NCBI GenBank assembly: GCA_902555055.1
Contig: CACDQN010000001.1
Location: forward strand, 1-39,819
Direction: 5' to 3'
DNA from: an uncultured Candidatus Actinomarina sp.
GTDB lineage: Bacteria > Actinomycetota > Acidimicrobiia > Actinomarinales > Actinomarinaceae
Length of the DNA: 39,819 nt
In this document: positions 15,818-22,827 of the stretch, piece by piece
How the letters are laid out: each line of letters begins with the position of its first letter
Position numbering within the stretch: position 1 is the first letter of the stretch
The notes under the pieces: model-generated
Database searches by the model: none
The model's input: only the letters and a program-made list of their open reading frames with translations
Told to the model about the DNA's origin: nothing
Program-made: the position numbers and the translations under genes

Positions 15818-16745
15818 TTTGAATTTTTCTGAATATATTAAGTTATTAACTGAAACAGAAGCTGAAGATTTAAATATAAAACTAAACTCTTGTGGATATC
15901 AAAGCTCAGATAATCTTAATGACCTGCTGAATACTGTTGAGCTTTTTATTGAAGACCAAAATCTTTCAAAAGAAATAACTAAAGAAAATCTTTGGAATGA
16001 GCTATTGAATAATGGGTACGTCTTAGGAGATAGAATTCTGCAATTACAGAGCCCCACTCTTTATGGTGCAGATGTCGAAGAACTGCAGGAATATTTATCC
16101 CGATTGGGTTTCTTTTCTGATCCAATAAATTCAATCTTCAACAGTAATCTTGAAGTTTCTGTTAAGCAATTTCAAGAAAATCGTGGTCTTTCTGTAGATG
16201 GAGTTGTGGGGATGTATACTTCCATCGAAATTAGAAAGCTTTTAAGGCCAAATCTGGGGACATCCCTAAATGAAGCAGTGAAATCATTCAAAAGAGATTC
16301 AAACACAATCTCTATATGTTTTGATGTTGATAATATTGGAAACTACAAAGAACAAAATGATTTCTATCAAAAAATAAAAACTCATTGCACAGAAGTGGGG
16401 GTTTCTGTCTATTTTTCTTCTGAAGTCAATCAAGATAATAACGAAGAGAATGTGGTTGGTTATGTAAATAAATTAAATCCTTCTTTATTTCTGAAGTTTG
16501 CTTTTAAGGAATCTGGCTTAAGCATCAACTATTTTAAAGGAAAGCACTCATTAAGCATTATTGGTGAACAGCTTTCTAATACAATTGGGTTAGATAAAGA
16601 AATTACTTCACAGGGTAAGTCACTACCTATTCTTAAGAAGACAAAATCAGTAACTTTGATATTTAATGGCAATTTTTACCAATTTAATATTGAAGAGTTA
16701 ATTACAAAAATAGTGAATGAACTAAAAGATATTTACAAAAACTAA
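15792..16745 (+). CDS. cwlM: CwlM-like regulator: peptidoglycan-binding domain plus non-catalytic amidase-like domain
   Basis: A 317-aa homologue, by position and motif order, of mycobacterial CwlM, which stimulates MurA and peptidoglycan precursor synthesis rather than cutting walls. A first degenerate binding repeat spans about 20-75. It is followed by YVLGDRILQLQSPTLYGADV (76-95) and a PG_binding_1 repeat ending VDGVVG. From 172 there is an amidase_3-like domain in which the zinc motif DPGHGG reads DVDNIG and the SIHA motif reads FLKFAF. No signal peptide is present, as expected for a cytoplasmic regulator. ATG 15792 overlaps trxB by 26 bp; TTG 15807 or 15819 are alternatives. The 3' end overlaps parB by 4 bp tail to tail. 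Confidence 0.75.
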   Translation: MLRDGLNTSLNFSEYIKLLTETEAEDLNIKLNSCGYQSSDNLNDLLNTVELFIEDQNLSKEITKENLWNELLNNGYVLGDRILQLQSPTLYGADVEELQEYLSRLGFFSDPINSIFNSNLEVSVKQFQENRGLSVDGVVGMYTSIEIRKLLRPNLGTSLNEAVKSFKRDSNTISICFDVDNIGNYKEQNDFYQKIKTHCTEVGVSVYFSSEVNQDNNEENVVGYVNKLNPSLFLKFAFKESGLSINYFKGKHSLSIIGEQLSNTIGLDKEITSQGKSLPILKKTKSVTLIFNGNFYQFNIEELITKIVNELKDIYKN

Positions 16746-17536
16746 CTCAATTTATTGATAAACGAATCTAGAGATTCTTTACTTTTTAAAACAAAACTTA
16801 TTTTTGTACTGTTTTTACTACGAATAAAATTTACTTTTGTACCTAATGAGTTCTCTAATATTTTTTTATAGTGTGCGTTTTGCTCATCAACATCTGATCC
16901 ATTTAGAGATCTTACTTTCTCCTCAACCTCTCTACTTGATAGACCAAGTTTTACAATATCCTCAAGTATCTTATCTTGTAAATTGTGTTCAAGAACTATA
17001 AGTGGTTTCACTTGTCCAAAAGTTACCCTGTTGCTAACGAGCTCCTCTTGAACTTTAGTGCTTAAATTTGAAATTCTTAGCATATTTGAAATATGGGGAC
17101 GACTTTTTCCAACTAAGATGCCTATCTCTTCATTTGTAAGATTGTGTTTTTCTTTAAGATTTCTATATGCAAGAGCTTCTTCTATTGAATTAAGCTGGCT
17201 TCTCTGGATATTTTCAACAAGACCCAGGACAGCTGCGTCTCTTTTACTAACATCTTTAATAACACAAGGTACAAACTTTAAACCGGCTATTTTTGAAGCC
17301 CTAAGTCTTCTTTCACCCGCTATTAGTTCGTATTGGTTATTGCCAGTTTTTTGAATAATTAAAGGCTGTAAAATTCCGTTTTTCATAATGGAGTTTTTTA
17401 ATTCTTGAATTTTTGTATTGTCGAATTTTTTTCTTGCCTGGCTTGTACTTTCTTTAATTAGCGTAAGATCAATATTTTCAACTTTAAACTCTCTAGTTTC
17501 AACATCTGGCAATAAATCGCTTAATGACCTTTTCAT
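16742..17536 (-). CDS. parB: Chromosome-partitioning protein ParB
   Basis: A 264-aa ParB/Spo0J family CTPase clamp. It contains the N-terminal ParB/Srx fold with GERRLRASKIAG (from about 74), a central helix-turn-helix region including IGILVGKSRPHISNMLRI, and a C-terminal dimerisation segment. It loads at parS and spreads to organise the origin. A consensus parS lies 0.8 kb away inside rsmG (18346-18361). The gene overlaps parA by the ATGA junction at 17533-17536 and ends in tail-to-tail overlap with cwlM. Confidence 0.95.
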   Translation of the reverse strand: MKRSLSDLLPDVETREFKVENIDLTLIKESTSQARKKFDNTKIQELKNSIMKNGILQPLIIQKTGNNQYELIAGERRLRASKIAGLKFVPCVIKDVSKRDAAVLGLVENIQRSQLNSIEEALAYRNLKEKHNLTNEEIGILVGKSRPHISNMLRISNLSTKVQEELVSNRVTFGQVKPLIVLEHNLQDKILEDIVKLGLSSREVEEKVRSLNGSDVDEQNAHYKKILENSLGTKVNFIRSKNSTKISFVLKSKESLDSFINKLS

Positions 17537-18288
17537 AAACCCACCCTTTCTATAAATTCATTTGAAAATTCTAAAAATTCTAATCTTGCTCTGCTCTGTT
17601 CTTTGAAATCTAATACTGTTTTAGAATAGAACGGACTATCGGCAATTTCAGTTAATTGAGATATTTTTGAATTGAACATTTTGTCCGAAAGTAAAAATTT
17701 TAACTCAGTTTCAAAATCTTTAAAGCTAGCACGCCTAGTGTCTACCTGGTTTAAAACAACCCCCAGAAAAATTGGATCTGCTTTCTTAATTGAGGAAATT
17801 GTTATTTTTGCAAAACTCATGGCTTGAGAAACTCCTTCTACTGCTAAAAACTCAGGTTTTGCAGGTATGAGGTAGTAGTCGGATACTGCAAGCGCTTCTT
17901 GTGTTAATGAACTAATCGTTGGGGGTGTGTCGATAATTACTATATCAAAATGATATGAAGCAAGAAAATCTTTAGCTCTATTTAGCTTAGGCCCTCCAAT
18001 AATTTTTTCATCATTATGCTTTAATATCGATTTATTTGACGGAATTATGTATAAATTTTCTGATAAAGAGCCTATTTTTTTATCATAATTTTTTTCTAGC
18101 AAATCAGTTGAATTAATTATGTTTTCTTCGTCCTTATTGAGGTTTAAGTATGTAGAAACGTTTCCCTGGGGGTCTGTGTCTATTATGAGGGTTTTAAAAC
18201 CCCTATTTGATAGTATTTTTCCCAAGTTTACAGTAAATGTTGTTTTTCCAACTCCACCTTTTTGGCATAAAATTGTTACTATCTTCAC
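17533..18288 (-). CDS. parA: Chromosome-partitioning ATPase ParA
   Basis: A 251-aa ParA/Soj ATPase. The deviant Walker A KGGVGKTT occurs near residue 10, and Walker A' IDTDPQGN and Walker B VIIDTPPT follow. It lacks the ~50-residue N-terminal extension seen in mycobacterial ParA. It drives segregation of ParB-parS complexes by binding DNA in the ATP state. It overlaps rsmG by 4 bp upstream and parB by 4 bp downstream, so the three are translationally coupled. Confidence 0.95.
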   Translation of the reverse strand: MKIVTILCQKGGVGKTTFTVNLGKILSNRGFKTLIIDTDPQGNVSTYLNLNKDEENIINSTDLLEKNYDKKIGSLSENLYIIPSNKSILKHNDEKIIGGPKLNRAKDFLASYHFDIVIIDTPPTISSLTQEALAVSDYYLIPAKPEFLAVEGVSQAMSFAKITISSIKKADPIFLGVVLNQVDTRRASFKDFETELKFLLSDKMFNSKISQLTEIADSPFYSKTVLDFKEQSRARLEFLEFSNEFIERVGL

Positions 18289-18881
18289 CTAACAGTTATA
18301 ACATCTATGTGTCTTATATCTGTTGAATTAATCGTAAAATTTTCTTGTTTCACGTGAAACATATTTTTATTATGTTCTATTTTTTCTCCACTTGAGGAAA
18401 CAATATATACAGTGTTCTTGTTTTTTTTAATGGATTCAAGTGCATCTTTTGATGAAATGTAACATCTTGAAATGTACAGGTTATTATTGGAAATTACACT
18501 TCTTGCATCTTTTTGCATAATTTCGACATTGTTCAAATTTAAAATATTTTTTAGTCTTTGAAGTTCGAAAACCCTGCTTTCGCTTATATCAACTAATATA
18601 AATTGATTTTTTGGATTTGTTATTGCTACAGGTATTCCCGGAATTCCACCGCCTGTACCTAGGTCATAAACCGAATCAAATGTTTGATCTAGTTCATTTA
18701 TTATTTTTCCAAAATATAGTGAGTGGATAATGAATTCATCCCAAACAAATTGAGAGTCTTTATTGCTAATAAGTCCGTTTTTTATTCCTGTTTCTAATAG
18801 CCAACTATGATATTTATAAAGTTTTTCGGAAAATTTATTATTTGCATCACCCCAATGTGGTATTTGAGGTGAGAAAGTCAT
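18285..18881 (-). CDS. rsmG: 16S rRNA (guanine527-N7)-methyltransferase
   Basis: A 198-aa Rossmann methyltransferase of the GidB/RsmG family that modifies G527 in the 530 loop of 16S rRNA. The S-adenosylmethionine loop is VYDLGTGGGIPGIPVA (71-86). LVDISESRVFELQRLKNI follows. Near the C-terminus NMFHVKQEN is encoded by the parS site, the same peptide pattern that parS produces in rsmG of many bacteria. ATGA overlaps on both sides place it in the rpmH-parB operon. Confidence 0.94.
   Translation of the reverse strand: MTFSPQIPHWGDANNKFSEKLYKYHSWLLETGIKNGLISNKDSQFVWDEFIIHSLYFGKIINELDQTFDSVYDLGTGGGIPGIPVAITNPKNQFILVDISESRVFELQRLKNILNLNNVEIMQKDARSVISNNNLYISRCYISSKDALESIKKNKNTVYIVSSSGEKIEHNKNMFHVKQENFTINSTDIRHIDVITVR
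18346..18361. promoter_or_regulatory. parS centromere site (exact consensus)
   Basis: TGTTTCACGTGAAACA, a perfect 16-bp palindrome, is identical to the Bacillus/actinobacterial parS consensus bound by ParB. It lies inside the rsmG coding sequence, about 2.8 kb from the rpmH-dnaA gap and directly upstream of parA-parB. I saw no second exact copy in the window. Confidence 0.95.
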
Positions 18882-19636
18882 TCTTCTTCTTCAGGAGCAA
18901 AAACTACAGATCTGTATGGCTCTCGACCTTCTGAGTATGAGCGAATACCGTTTAATGTAGAAGCGGCATCATGTAATGTTTTCCTATCAACTGAATTCAT
19001 AGGCTCTAACATAACTTCTTGTTTGTCATCAAGAATTTGTTTGCTTAGTCTTTCTGCATAAATTGTAAGGGCTTCTTTTCTCTTTTTTGCATATTCTGCA
19101 ACATCAAGTCTCAGCCTTGTTCCAGCACCTGTTTTTCGCTGTACAACTGTTCTAGTTAATTCATGTAAAGACCTAATTATAAAACCTTTATCTCCAACGA
19201 GTGCCTCTGTCTGTTCACCAGTTACTTTAACAACCAAGTTTTCATCTTCTAATGTGCCCTCGACGTCGCCTTTTAATCCAAATGATTTTACTAGACCCTT
19301 CAAAAAGTCAATTGAAACCTTTAGTTGTTCATCTTTATCTGCTTCTACCCTTGGTTTTCTAGGTGTATATTGCTTTTTTTGAACATTTTTGTTGCCATTA
19401 CCATTATTATGTCTTTTATTTTGGCTTCTTTTGTTATAGTTTCTGGAACCACTGTCTCTAACCGAGATTCTAACTAATGCTTTTGTTCCCCCCACACCAA
19501 AAACTCCGCCTTCTGGTTCTCTTAAAATATTAATATTTGCTTGAGTGGCATCGTCTAAATTTAGTTCGCTTAATCCAGCTTTTATAGCATCATCAATGGA
19601 CTTTGCTTCAACTTCTACCCATTTATTGTTGGCCAT
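18878..19636 (-). CDS. jag: KhpB/Jag RNA-binding protein
   Basis: A 252-aa protein with the three Jag parts in order. A Jag-N domain at about 1-55 has GGVFGVGGTKALVRI; a basic Asn/Lys-rich linker runs from about 65 to 95. A KH-like domain and an R3H domain follow, with RLRLDVAEYAKKRKEAL and the DRKTLHDAAS segment. Jag/KhpB binds RNA with KhpA and influences cell elongation and envelope homeostasis. Its ATG overlaps the yidC stop by one base, the usual pairing, and its end overlaps rsmG by 4 bp. Confidence 0.93.
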   Translation of the reverse strand: MANNKWVEVEAKSIDDAIKAGLSELNLDDATQANINILREPEGGVFGVGGTKALVRISVRDSGSRNYNKRSQNKRHNNGNGNKNVQKKQYTPRKPRVEADKDEQLKVSIDFLKGLVKSFGLKGDVEGTLEDENLVVKVTGEQTEALVGDKGFIIRSLHELTRTVVQRKTGAGTRLRLDVAEYAKKRKEALTIYAERLSKQILDDKQEVMLEPMNSVDRKTLHDAASTLNGIRSYSEGREPYRSVVFAPEEEE

Positions 19637-20451
19637 TATTTTCTCCTTCTTTTTTTGCGGTTTTTTCGAGAATTTTCTTGAACAGGGCTATCATTTTGTT
19701 GTTCATTTTCCTCGTTTTTAGTATTTTCTTTTTTTGTTTCTTCTCTGTCGTCAAGCTTTACTATTAAGGCTTGTTGACCTATTCGAAATATGTTTCCTGT
19801 TAAAAAATAAACAACCAAGCCGGTTGGAAGGGTCCATGAAATAAATCCAAAGAATATTGGCATAACCTTTCCAATCATTTGCATTTGTTGAGCTTGTGGG
19901 TTGTTTGAATTATTTGATTTTTTTGTTATTTGTTGTTGTTGATAAAGTGCTGTCAGAATAACAAAAAGAATTAGTACTAGGTATGGAACCCTGTCTATCC
20001 AGTCAGATACTTCCGACGGTGGAATTTGAAGATCCATATTAAAAAACGTTAGGCTTGAGCTGTTTTCAAGTTCTTTAAATAGTGAAGATGTATTTGGAAT
20101 AAAGCTTAGTGGTTCTCTTAACACCCTAAAAAGCGCAAACCATATTGGCATCTGCACTATTAAAGGAAGTATGCAACCAAGTGGGTTTATTCCTTTTTCT
20201 TTATACATTGCTGCCATTGCTTTATTAAGTTCTTCTTTATTGTCTTTGTGTTTTTTCTGAAGAGCTTTTATGTCGGACTGTGCGTCTTGCATTCTTTTAG
20301 TAGATCTTGTTTGTCTCAAAGTAAGGGGAAAAATAATTACATTAATTACAACAGTTAGTAGCGCTATGGAGAAACCATAGGAGGCCACAAAGTCATAAAT
20401 GTAAGATAATAAAAAGGCTATAGCGAGAGCAAAGGGTTCTAATATTGCCAA
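19636..20451 (-). CDS. yidC: YidC/Oxa1 membrane protein insertase
   Basis: A 271-aa insertase of the Oxa1 superfamily. Five hydrophobic segments are visible, starting at about 8-30 and including SIALLTVVINVIIFPLTL, LGCILPLIVQMPIWFALFRV and FFGFISWTLPTGLVVYFLTG. A charged, Lys/Arg-rich cytoplasmic tail ends KNRKKRRRK, which is typical of proteins that contact ribosomes. The first residues MAILEPFALAIAF lack a lipobox. It inserts membrane proteins alone or with SecYEG. It overlaps yidD by 13 bp upstream and jag by 1 bp downstream. Confidence 0.94.
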   Translation of the reverse strand: MAILEPFALAIAFLLSYIYDFVASYGFSIALLTVVINVIIFPLTLRQTRSTKRMQDAQSDIKALQKKHKDNKEELNKAMAAMYKEKGINPLGCILPLIVQMPIWFALFRVLREPLSFIPNTSSLFKELENSSSLTFFNMDLQIPPSEVSDWIDRVPYLVLILFVILTALYQQQQITKKSNNSNNPQAQQMQMIGKVMPIFFGFISWTLPTGLVVYFLTGNIFRIGQQALIVKLDDREETKKENTKNEENEQQNDSPVQENSRKNRKKRRRK

Positions 20452-20654
20452 TTTTTACCAATTTTTCTATATACTGGGTTACAAGTTATTAATCTATGAA
20501 GAATTAATGGGATTGTTTTTAAAATTCCATCACTTTCGAGCTTTTCAGCAATAGCTGTAGTGCATGACGGGTAATAAATACAGTTTCCACCACCTAGGCC
20601 AAAAAACGTCAACAACGATCTAGTTATTTGTAGAAATAAACTAATTACTTTCAT
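20439..20654 (-). CDS. yidD: Membrane protein insertion efficiency factor YidD
   Basis: A 71-aa protein of the YidD family, which helps YidC-dependent insertion. The hallmark cysteines are in CIYYPSCTTAI (canonical C-x-YPSC) and TCNPVYRKIG (canonical RC-P). An amphipathic N-terminal helix (MKVISLFLQITRSLL) would lie on the membrane. It is slightly divergent, but size, motifs and location between rnpA and yidC leave little doubt. It overlaps rnpA by 14 bp and yidC by 13 bp. Confidence 0.92.
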   Translation of the reverse strand: MKVISLFLQITRSLLTFFGLGGGNCIYYPSCTTAIAEKLESDGILKTIPLILHRLITCNPVYRKIGKNWQY

Positions 20655-20970
20655 TTTCTAACAGTAAGGGGTGTTTTTTAAAAATATTTAATAGTTCTCT
20701 TGAAGAAAGATTTGATGATTCTTTGTTTCCAAGTACTAATATGTCTAAATTTTTATTTTCTTTCAAGCCCCTTACGGCTTCCCTTGTCCTTCTCTTAAAC
20801 TTATTTCTGCCAACCGCATTACTCTGTTTGCTTGAAATGCTTATTCCAAGCCTAGAAGTTTTTATATCATTCTCTTTAACAAAGATTCTTAAATCTTTAG
20901 CGGCAAAACAAAATTCTTCTTTTTTTAGGTTTTCAAAATGAATTTTTTTATTAAGTGCTCTAAACTTCAT
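20641..20970 (-). CDS. rnpA: Ribonuclease P protein component
   Basis: A 109-aa basic protein that binds the RNase P RNA and the 5' leader of pre-tRNA. The family core reads SNAVGRNKFKRRTREAVR, matching the RNR motif. FCFAAKDLRIFVKE corresponds to the beta-sheet that contacts the leader. The C-terminus is a little shorter than usual. It starts 8 bp after the rpmH stop, the standard bacterial pairing. Confidence 0.95.
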   Translation of the reverse strand: MKFRALNKKIHFENLKKEEFCFAAKDLRIFVKENDIKTSRLGISISSKQSNAVGRNKFKRRTREAVRGLKENKNLDILVLGNKESSNLSSRELLNIFKKHPLLLENESN

Positions 20971-20978
20971 GAGCTAAC

Positions 20979-21113
20979 CTAGGCAGATAAAATTTTACGA
21001 CCTTTTTTTCTTCTTCTTTTAAGAATTTCGCGACCAGCTCTGGTTCGCATTCTTGATCTAAAACCGTGTTTTCTGCTTCTTTTTCTATTACTAGGTTGAT
21101 ATGTTCTTTTCAT
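20979..21113 (-). CDS. rpmH: 50S ribosomal protein L34
   Basis: A 44-aa, very basic ribosomal protein. It begins [18 protein letters not shown], continues [20 protein letters not shown] and ends RKILSA, an almost perfect L34. It binds 23S rRNA in the large subunit. The ATG at 21113 has AGG six bases upstream. It is the first gene of the leftward operon running to parB. A possible promoter on the minus strand is AAACAA/AGAATA (plus-strand 21152-21157 and 21130-21135, spacing 16), only moderately convincing. Confidence 0.97.
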   Translation of the reverse strand: MKRTYQPSNRKRSRKHGFRSRMRTRAGREILKRRRKKGRKILSA

Positions 21114-21388
21114 TTTTTACCTGATTAAGAGAATAAATGATTGAAGTAATTAAACAAAGCAAAAAATAATTTATTTTATTAAGTTCGCGAAAAGTAAGTT
21201 ATGTTCGCGATAAACAAACTAACTAGTAATAAATAACACTTCTTAAACAAAGGGTTTCTGATTTCTAACTACTGTTTAAAACCACTGTTTACTGGGTTTT
21301 TTACTAGTTTTCAACAATTCTGTCATTTTTAATTTGTTTTTAACACTCTATGTTTTTTTTTAAGGGTGGAGTAAATTTAAATCTGATT
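21114..21388. other. Candidate replication origin, left part (rpmH-dnaA gap)
   Basis: This AT-rich non-coding gap sits where actinobacteria have oriC. It holds a 22-bp pure A/T run (21161-21182), two copies of GTTCGCGA exactly 20 bp apart (21183-21190, 21203-21210), and seven AACA-ending 9-mers. These are AATTAAACA (21148), CGATAAACA (21208), TCTTAAACA (21241), TTTTAAACA (21273, minus), CAGTAAACA (21286, minus), TTTTCAACA (21308) and TTTTTAACA (21337). No TTATCCACA or one-mismatch copy was found by eye. These are proposed as divergent DnaA boxes. Confidence 0.6.
21183..21210 (+). repeat. Direct repeat GTTCGCGA with 20-bp period
   Basis: Two exact 8-mers, each with a TCGCGA palindrome, begin at 21183 and 21203. 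The 20-bp spacing is about two helical turns, so bound proteins would sit on the same DNA face. They are the most GC-rich words in an otherwise A/T gap. The protein that binds them is unknown. Confidence 0.6.
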
Positions 21389-22723
21389 ATGGAGAATGAT
21401 AAAAACCTGAGTGGGCTTTTAATAGAATTTAATTCTGAATTAAATAAAAGTATTGCCAATAAAACGGATAAATACTGGTTAGATCAACTTAGGTTCGAGC
21501 TTTTAAATAAAAAAGAGTTAAATATTGTTGTTGGTTCGGAATTTGTAAAATCTTCTATAGAAAAAAAGCTTTTAAAAAATATTGCTTCTGTTTTCAAAAG
21601 AGTTGTAGGTGGGTCTGATTGTGTTTTTGTTATTGATAACTCCTTTTCTTCTTATGTTGATAAAACATCATATATCGAAGTGAAAGAAGAGCCTGTTAAA
21701 CAAAAAGAGTCTCCCAGACCTTCATATGATTTAAGTTTTTTTGATGAGCTTTTTGTTGGAAACTGTAACAACCTAGCTGTGACCGCTGCTAAAAATGTTG
21801 TTACAGCTCCTGGTGAAAGGTTTAACCCCCTTTTTGTTTATGGAAAGCCGGGTGTTGGTAAAACACAGCTTCTAAAAACAATATCTAAGTCCTGTTTTTC
21901 TTCTTTTTATATTGATTCTGAGTCGTTTCTAGAATCATATATCTCTGGAATTAAAAACAACGACATTGATATCTTTAAAAATAAAATTAGGTCTGTTGAT
22001 GTTCTATTAATTGATGATATTCAATTTTTTATTGGCAAAAAGGGGGTTTCGGAGGAGCTTTTTCATACTATTAACTACTTTCTTAACAACTCCAAAGCTG
22101 TGGTTCTTGCTTCTGATCAAAAACCACAAGCGCTAAAAGGTTTTCCGGAAAGGTTAATTTCAAGGGTTTTAAACGGCTTGGTAACAGACATTGAAAAGCC
22201 GGATAAAAAAATATTTTTAGAGGTTCTTAAGAACAACAATAAAGACTTTGATAATAATTTAATTTCTAAAAAAGACTTTGACCTACTCCTCTCCCTTGAT
22301 TTCCAAAGTTTTAGAGAGATAAATGGTGTTGTTAATAATTTAATAATAAACAAACAAACCGGTGTAGGTAATTCAAAATATGTGGCAGAACTTGTTTCAA
22401 TGTATTCTGAAAACAAAATAATGGAACTGACTCCAGAGTTTATTTTAGGCTATTGTTCCAGCGTCTATCAGGTTGATGAAAGGTTGGTTTTGTCTAAAAA
22501 CAGAAGTGAGCAAGTCAGCAACGCTCGTCATCTTTTTATATACCTAATGAGAAAACATACGGAATACTCTCTTAATCAAATAGGTCTTTATGTTGGAAAC
22601 AGATCTCATTCAACTGTTTTGTCTTCTATTAAAAAAGTTGAGGCCTCGCACTCTTTTAAGAGAGAAATAAACATTTTCAACAATAAAATAGAAAACAGCT
22701 CGTTAAGTTTTTCTGGTGTGTGA
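21389..22723 (+). CDS. dnaA: Chromosomal replication initiator DnaA
   Basis: A 444-aa initiator. Domain I spans about 1-85, domain II is very short, and an AAA+ domain has Walker A GKPGVGKT (152-159), Walker B LLIDD (206-210) and the Arg-bearing FPERLISRV. Domain IV runs from about 355. The domain IV signature, GRDHTT in most bacteria, reads N-R-S-H-S-T (404-409), replacing a base-contacting Asp. The frame opens at ATG 21350, but MENDKNLSGL from 21389 is a normal N-terminus; GGTGGAG lies 17 bases before it, rather far. It melts the origin and recruits the helicase. Confidence 0.95.
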   Translation: MENDKNLSGLLIEFNSELNKSIANKTDKYWLDQLRFELLNKKELNIVVGSEFVKSSIEKKLLKNIASVFKRVVGGSDCVFVIDNSFSSYVDKTSYIEVKEEPVKQKESPRPSYDLSFFDELFVGNCNNLAVTAAKNVVTAPGERFNPLFVYGKPGVGKTQLLKTISKSCFSSFYIDSESFLESYISGIKNNDIDIFKNKIRSVDVLLIDDIQFFIGKKGVSEELFHTINYFLNNSKAVVLASDQKPQALKGFPERLISRVLNGLVTDIEKPDKKIFLEVLKNNNKDFDNNLISKKDFDLLLSLDFQSFREINGVVNNLIINKQTGVGNSKYVAELVSMYSENKIMELTPEFILGYCSSVYQVDERLVLSKNRSEQVSNARHLFIYLMRKHTEYSLNQIGLYVGNRSHSTVLSSIKKVEASHSFKREINIFNNKIENSSLSFSGV

Positions 22724-22827
22724 AATGTTTATAACTTTAAACAGCACTAATCTTAGTTTCTCAATGGAAAAGTTTTTTTTAAACATTTTTAACAGCTTTA
22801 TTATTGTTATATCTATAAAGGAATATA
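22724..22827. other. Candidate origin, right part (dnaA-dnaN gap)
   Basis: This 104-bp gap has no gene. It contains two immediately adjacent pairs of candidate 9-mers: TTATAAACA (22726-22734, minus) abutting CTTTAAACA (22735-22743), and TTTTAAACA (22777-22785) abutting TTTTTAACA (22786-22794). The dnaN ribosome binding site AAAGGA is at its right end. Multiple DnaA boxes in the dnaA-dnaN spacer are normal for actinobacterial oriC. Confidence 0.55.

Noticed and set aside
21027-21033. Third TTCGCGA word near the origin
   Set aside because: It falls in a conserved Gly-Arg-Glu stretch of L34, so coding explains it.
22117-22416. Minus-strand open frame inside dnaA, and similar frames opposite gyrB and gyrA
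   Set aside because: They lack starts with ribosome sites and recognisable motifs and lie opposite strongly conserved genes.
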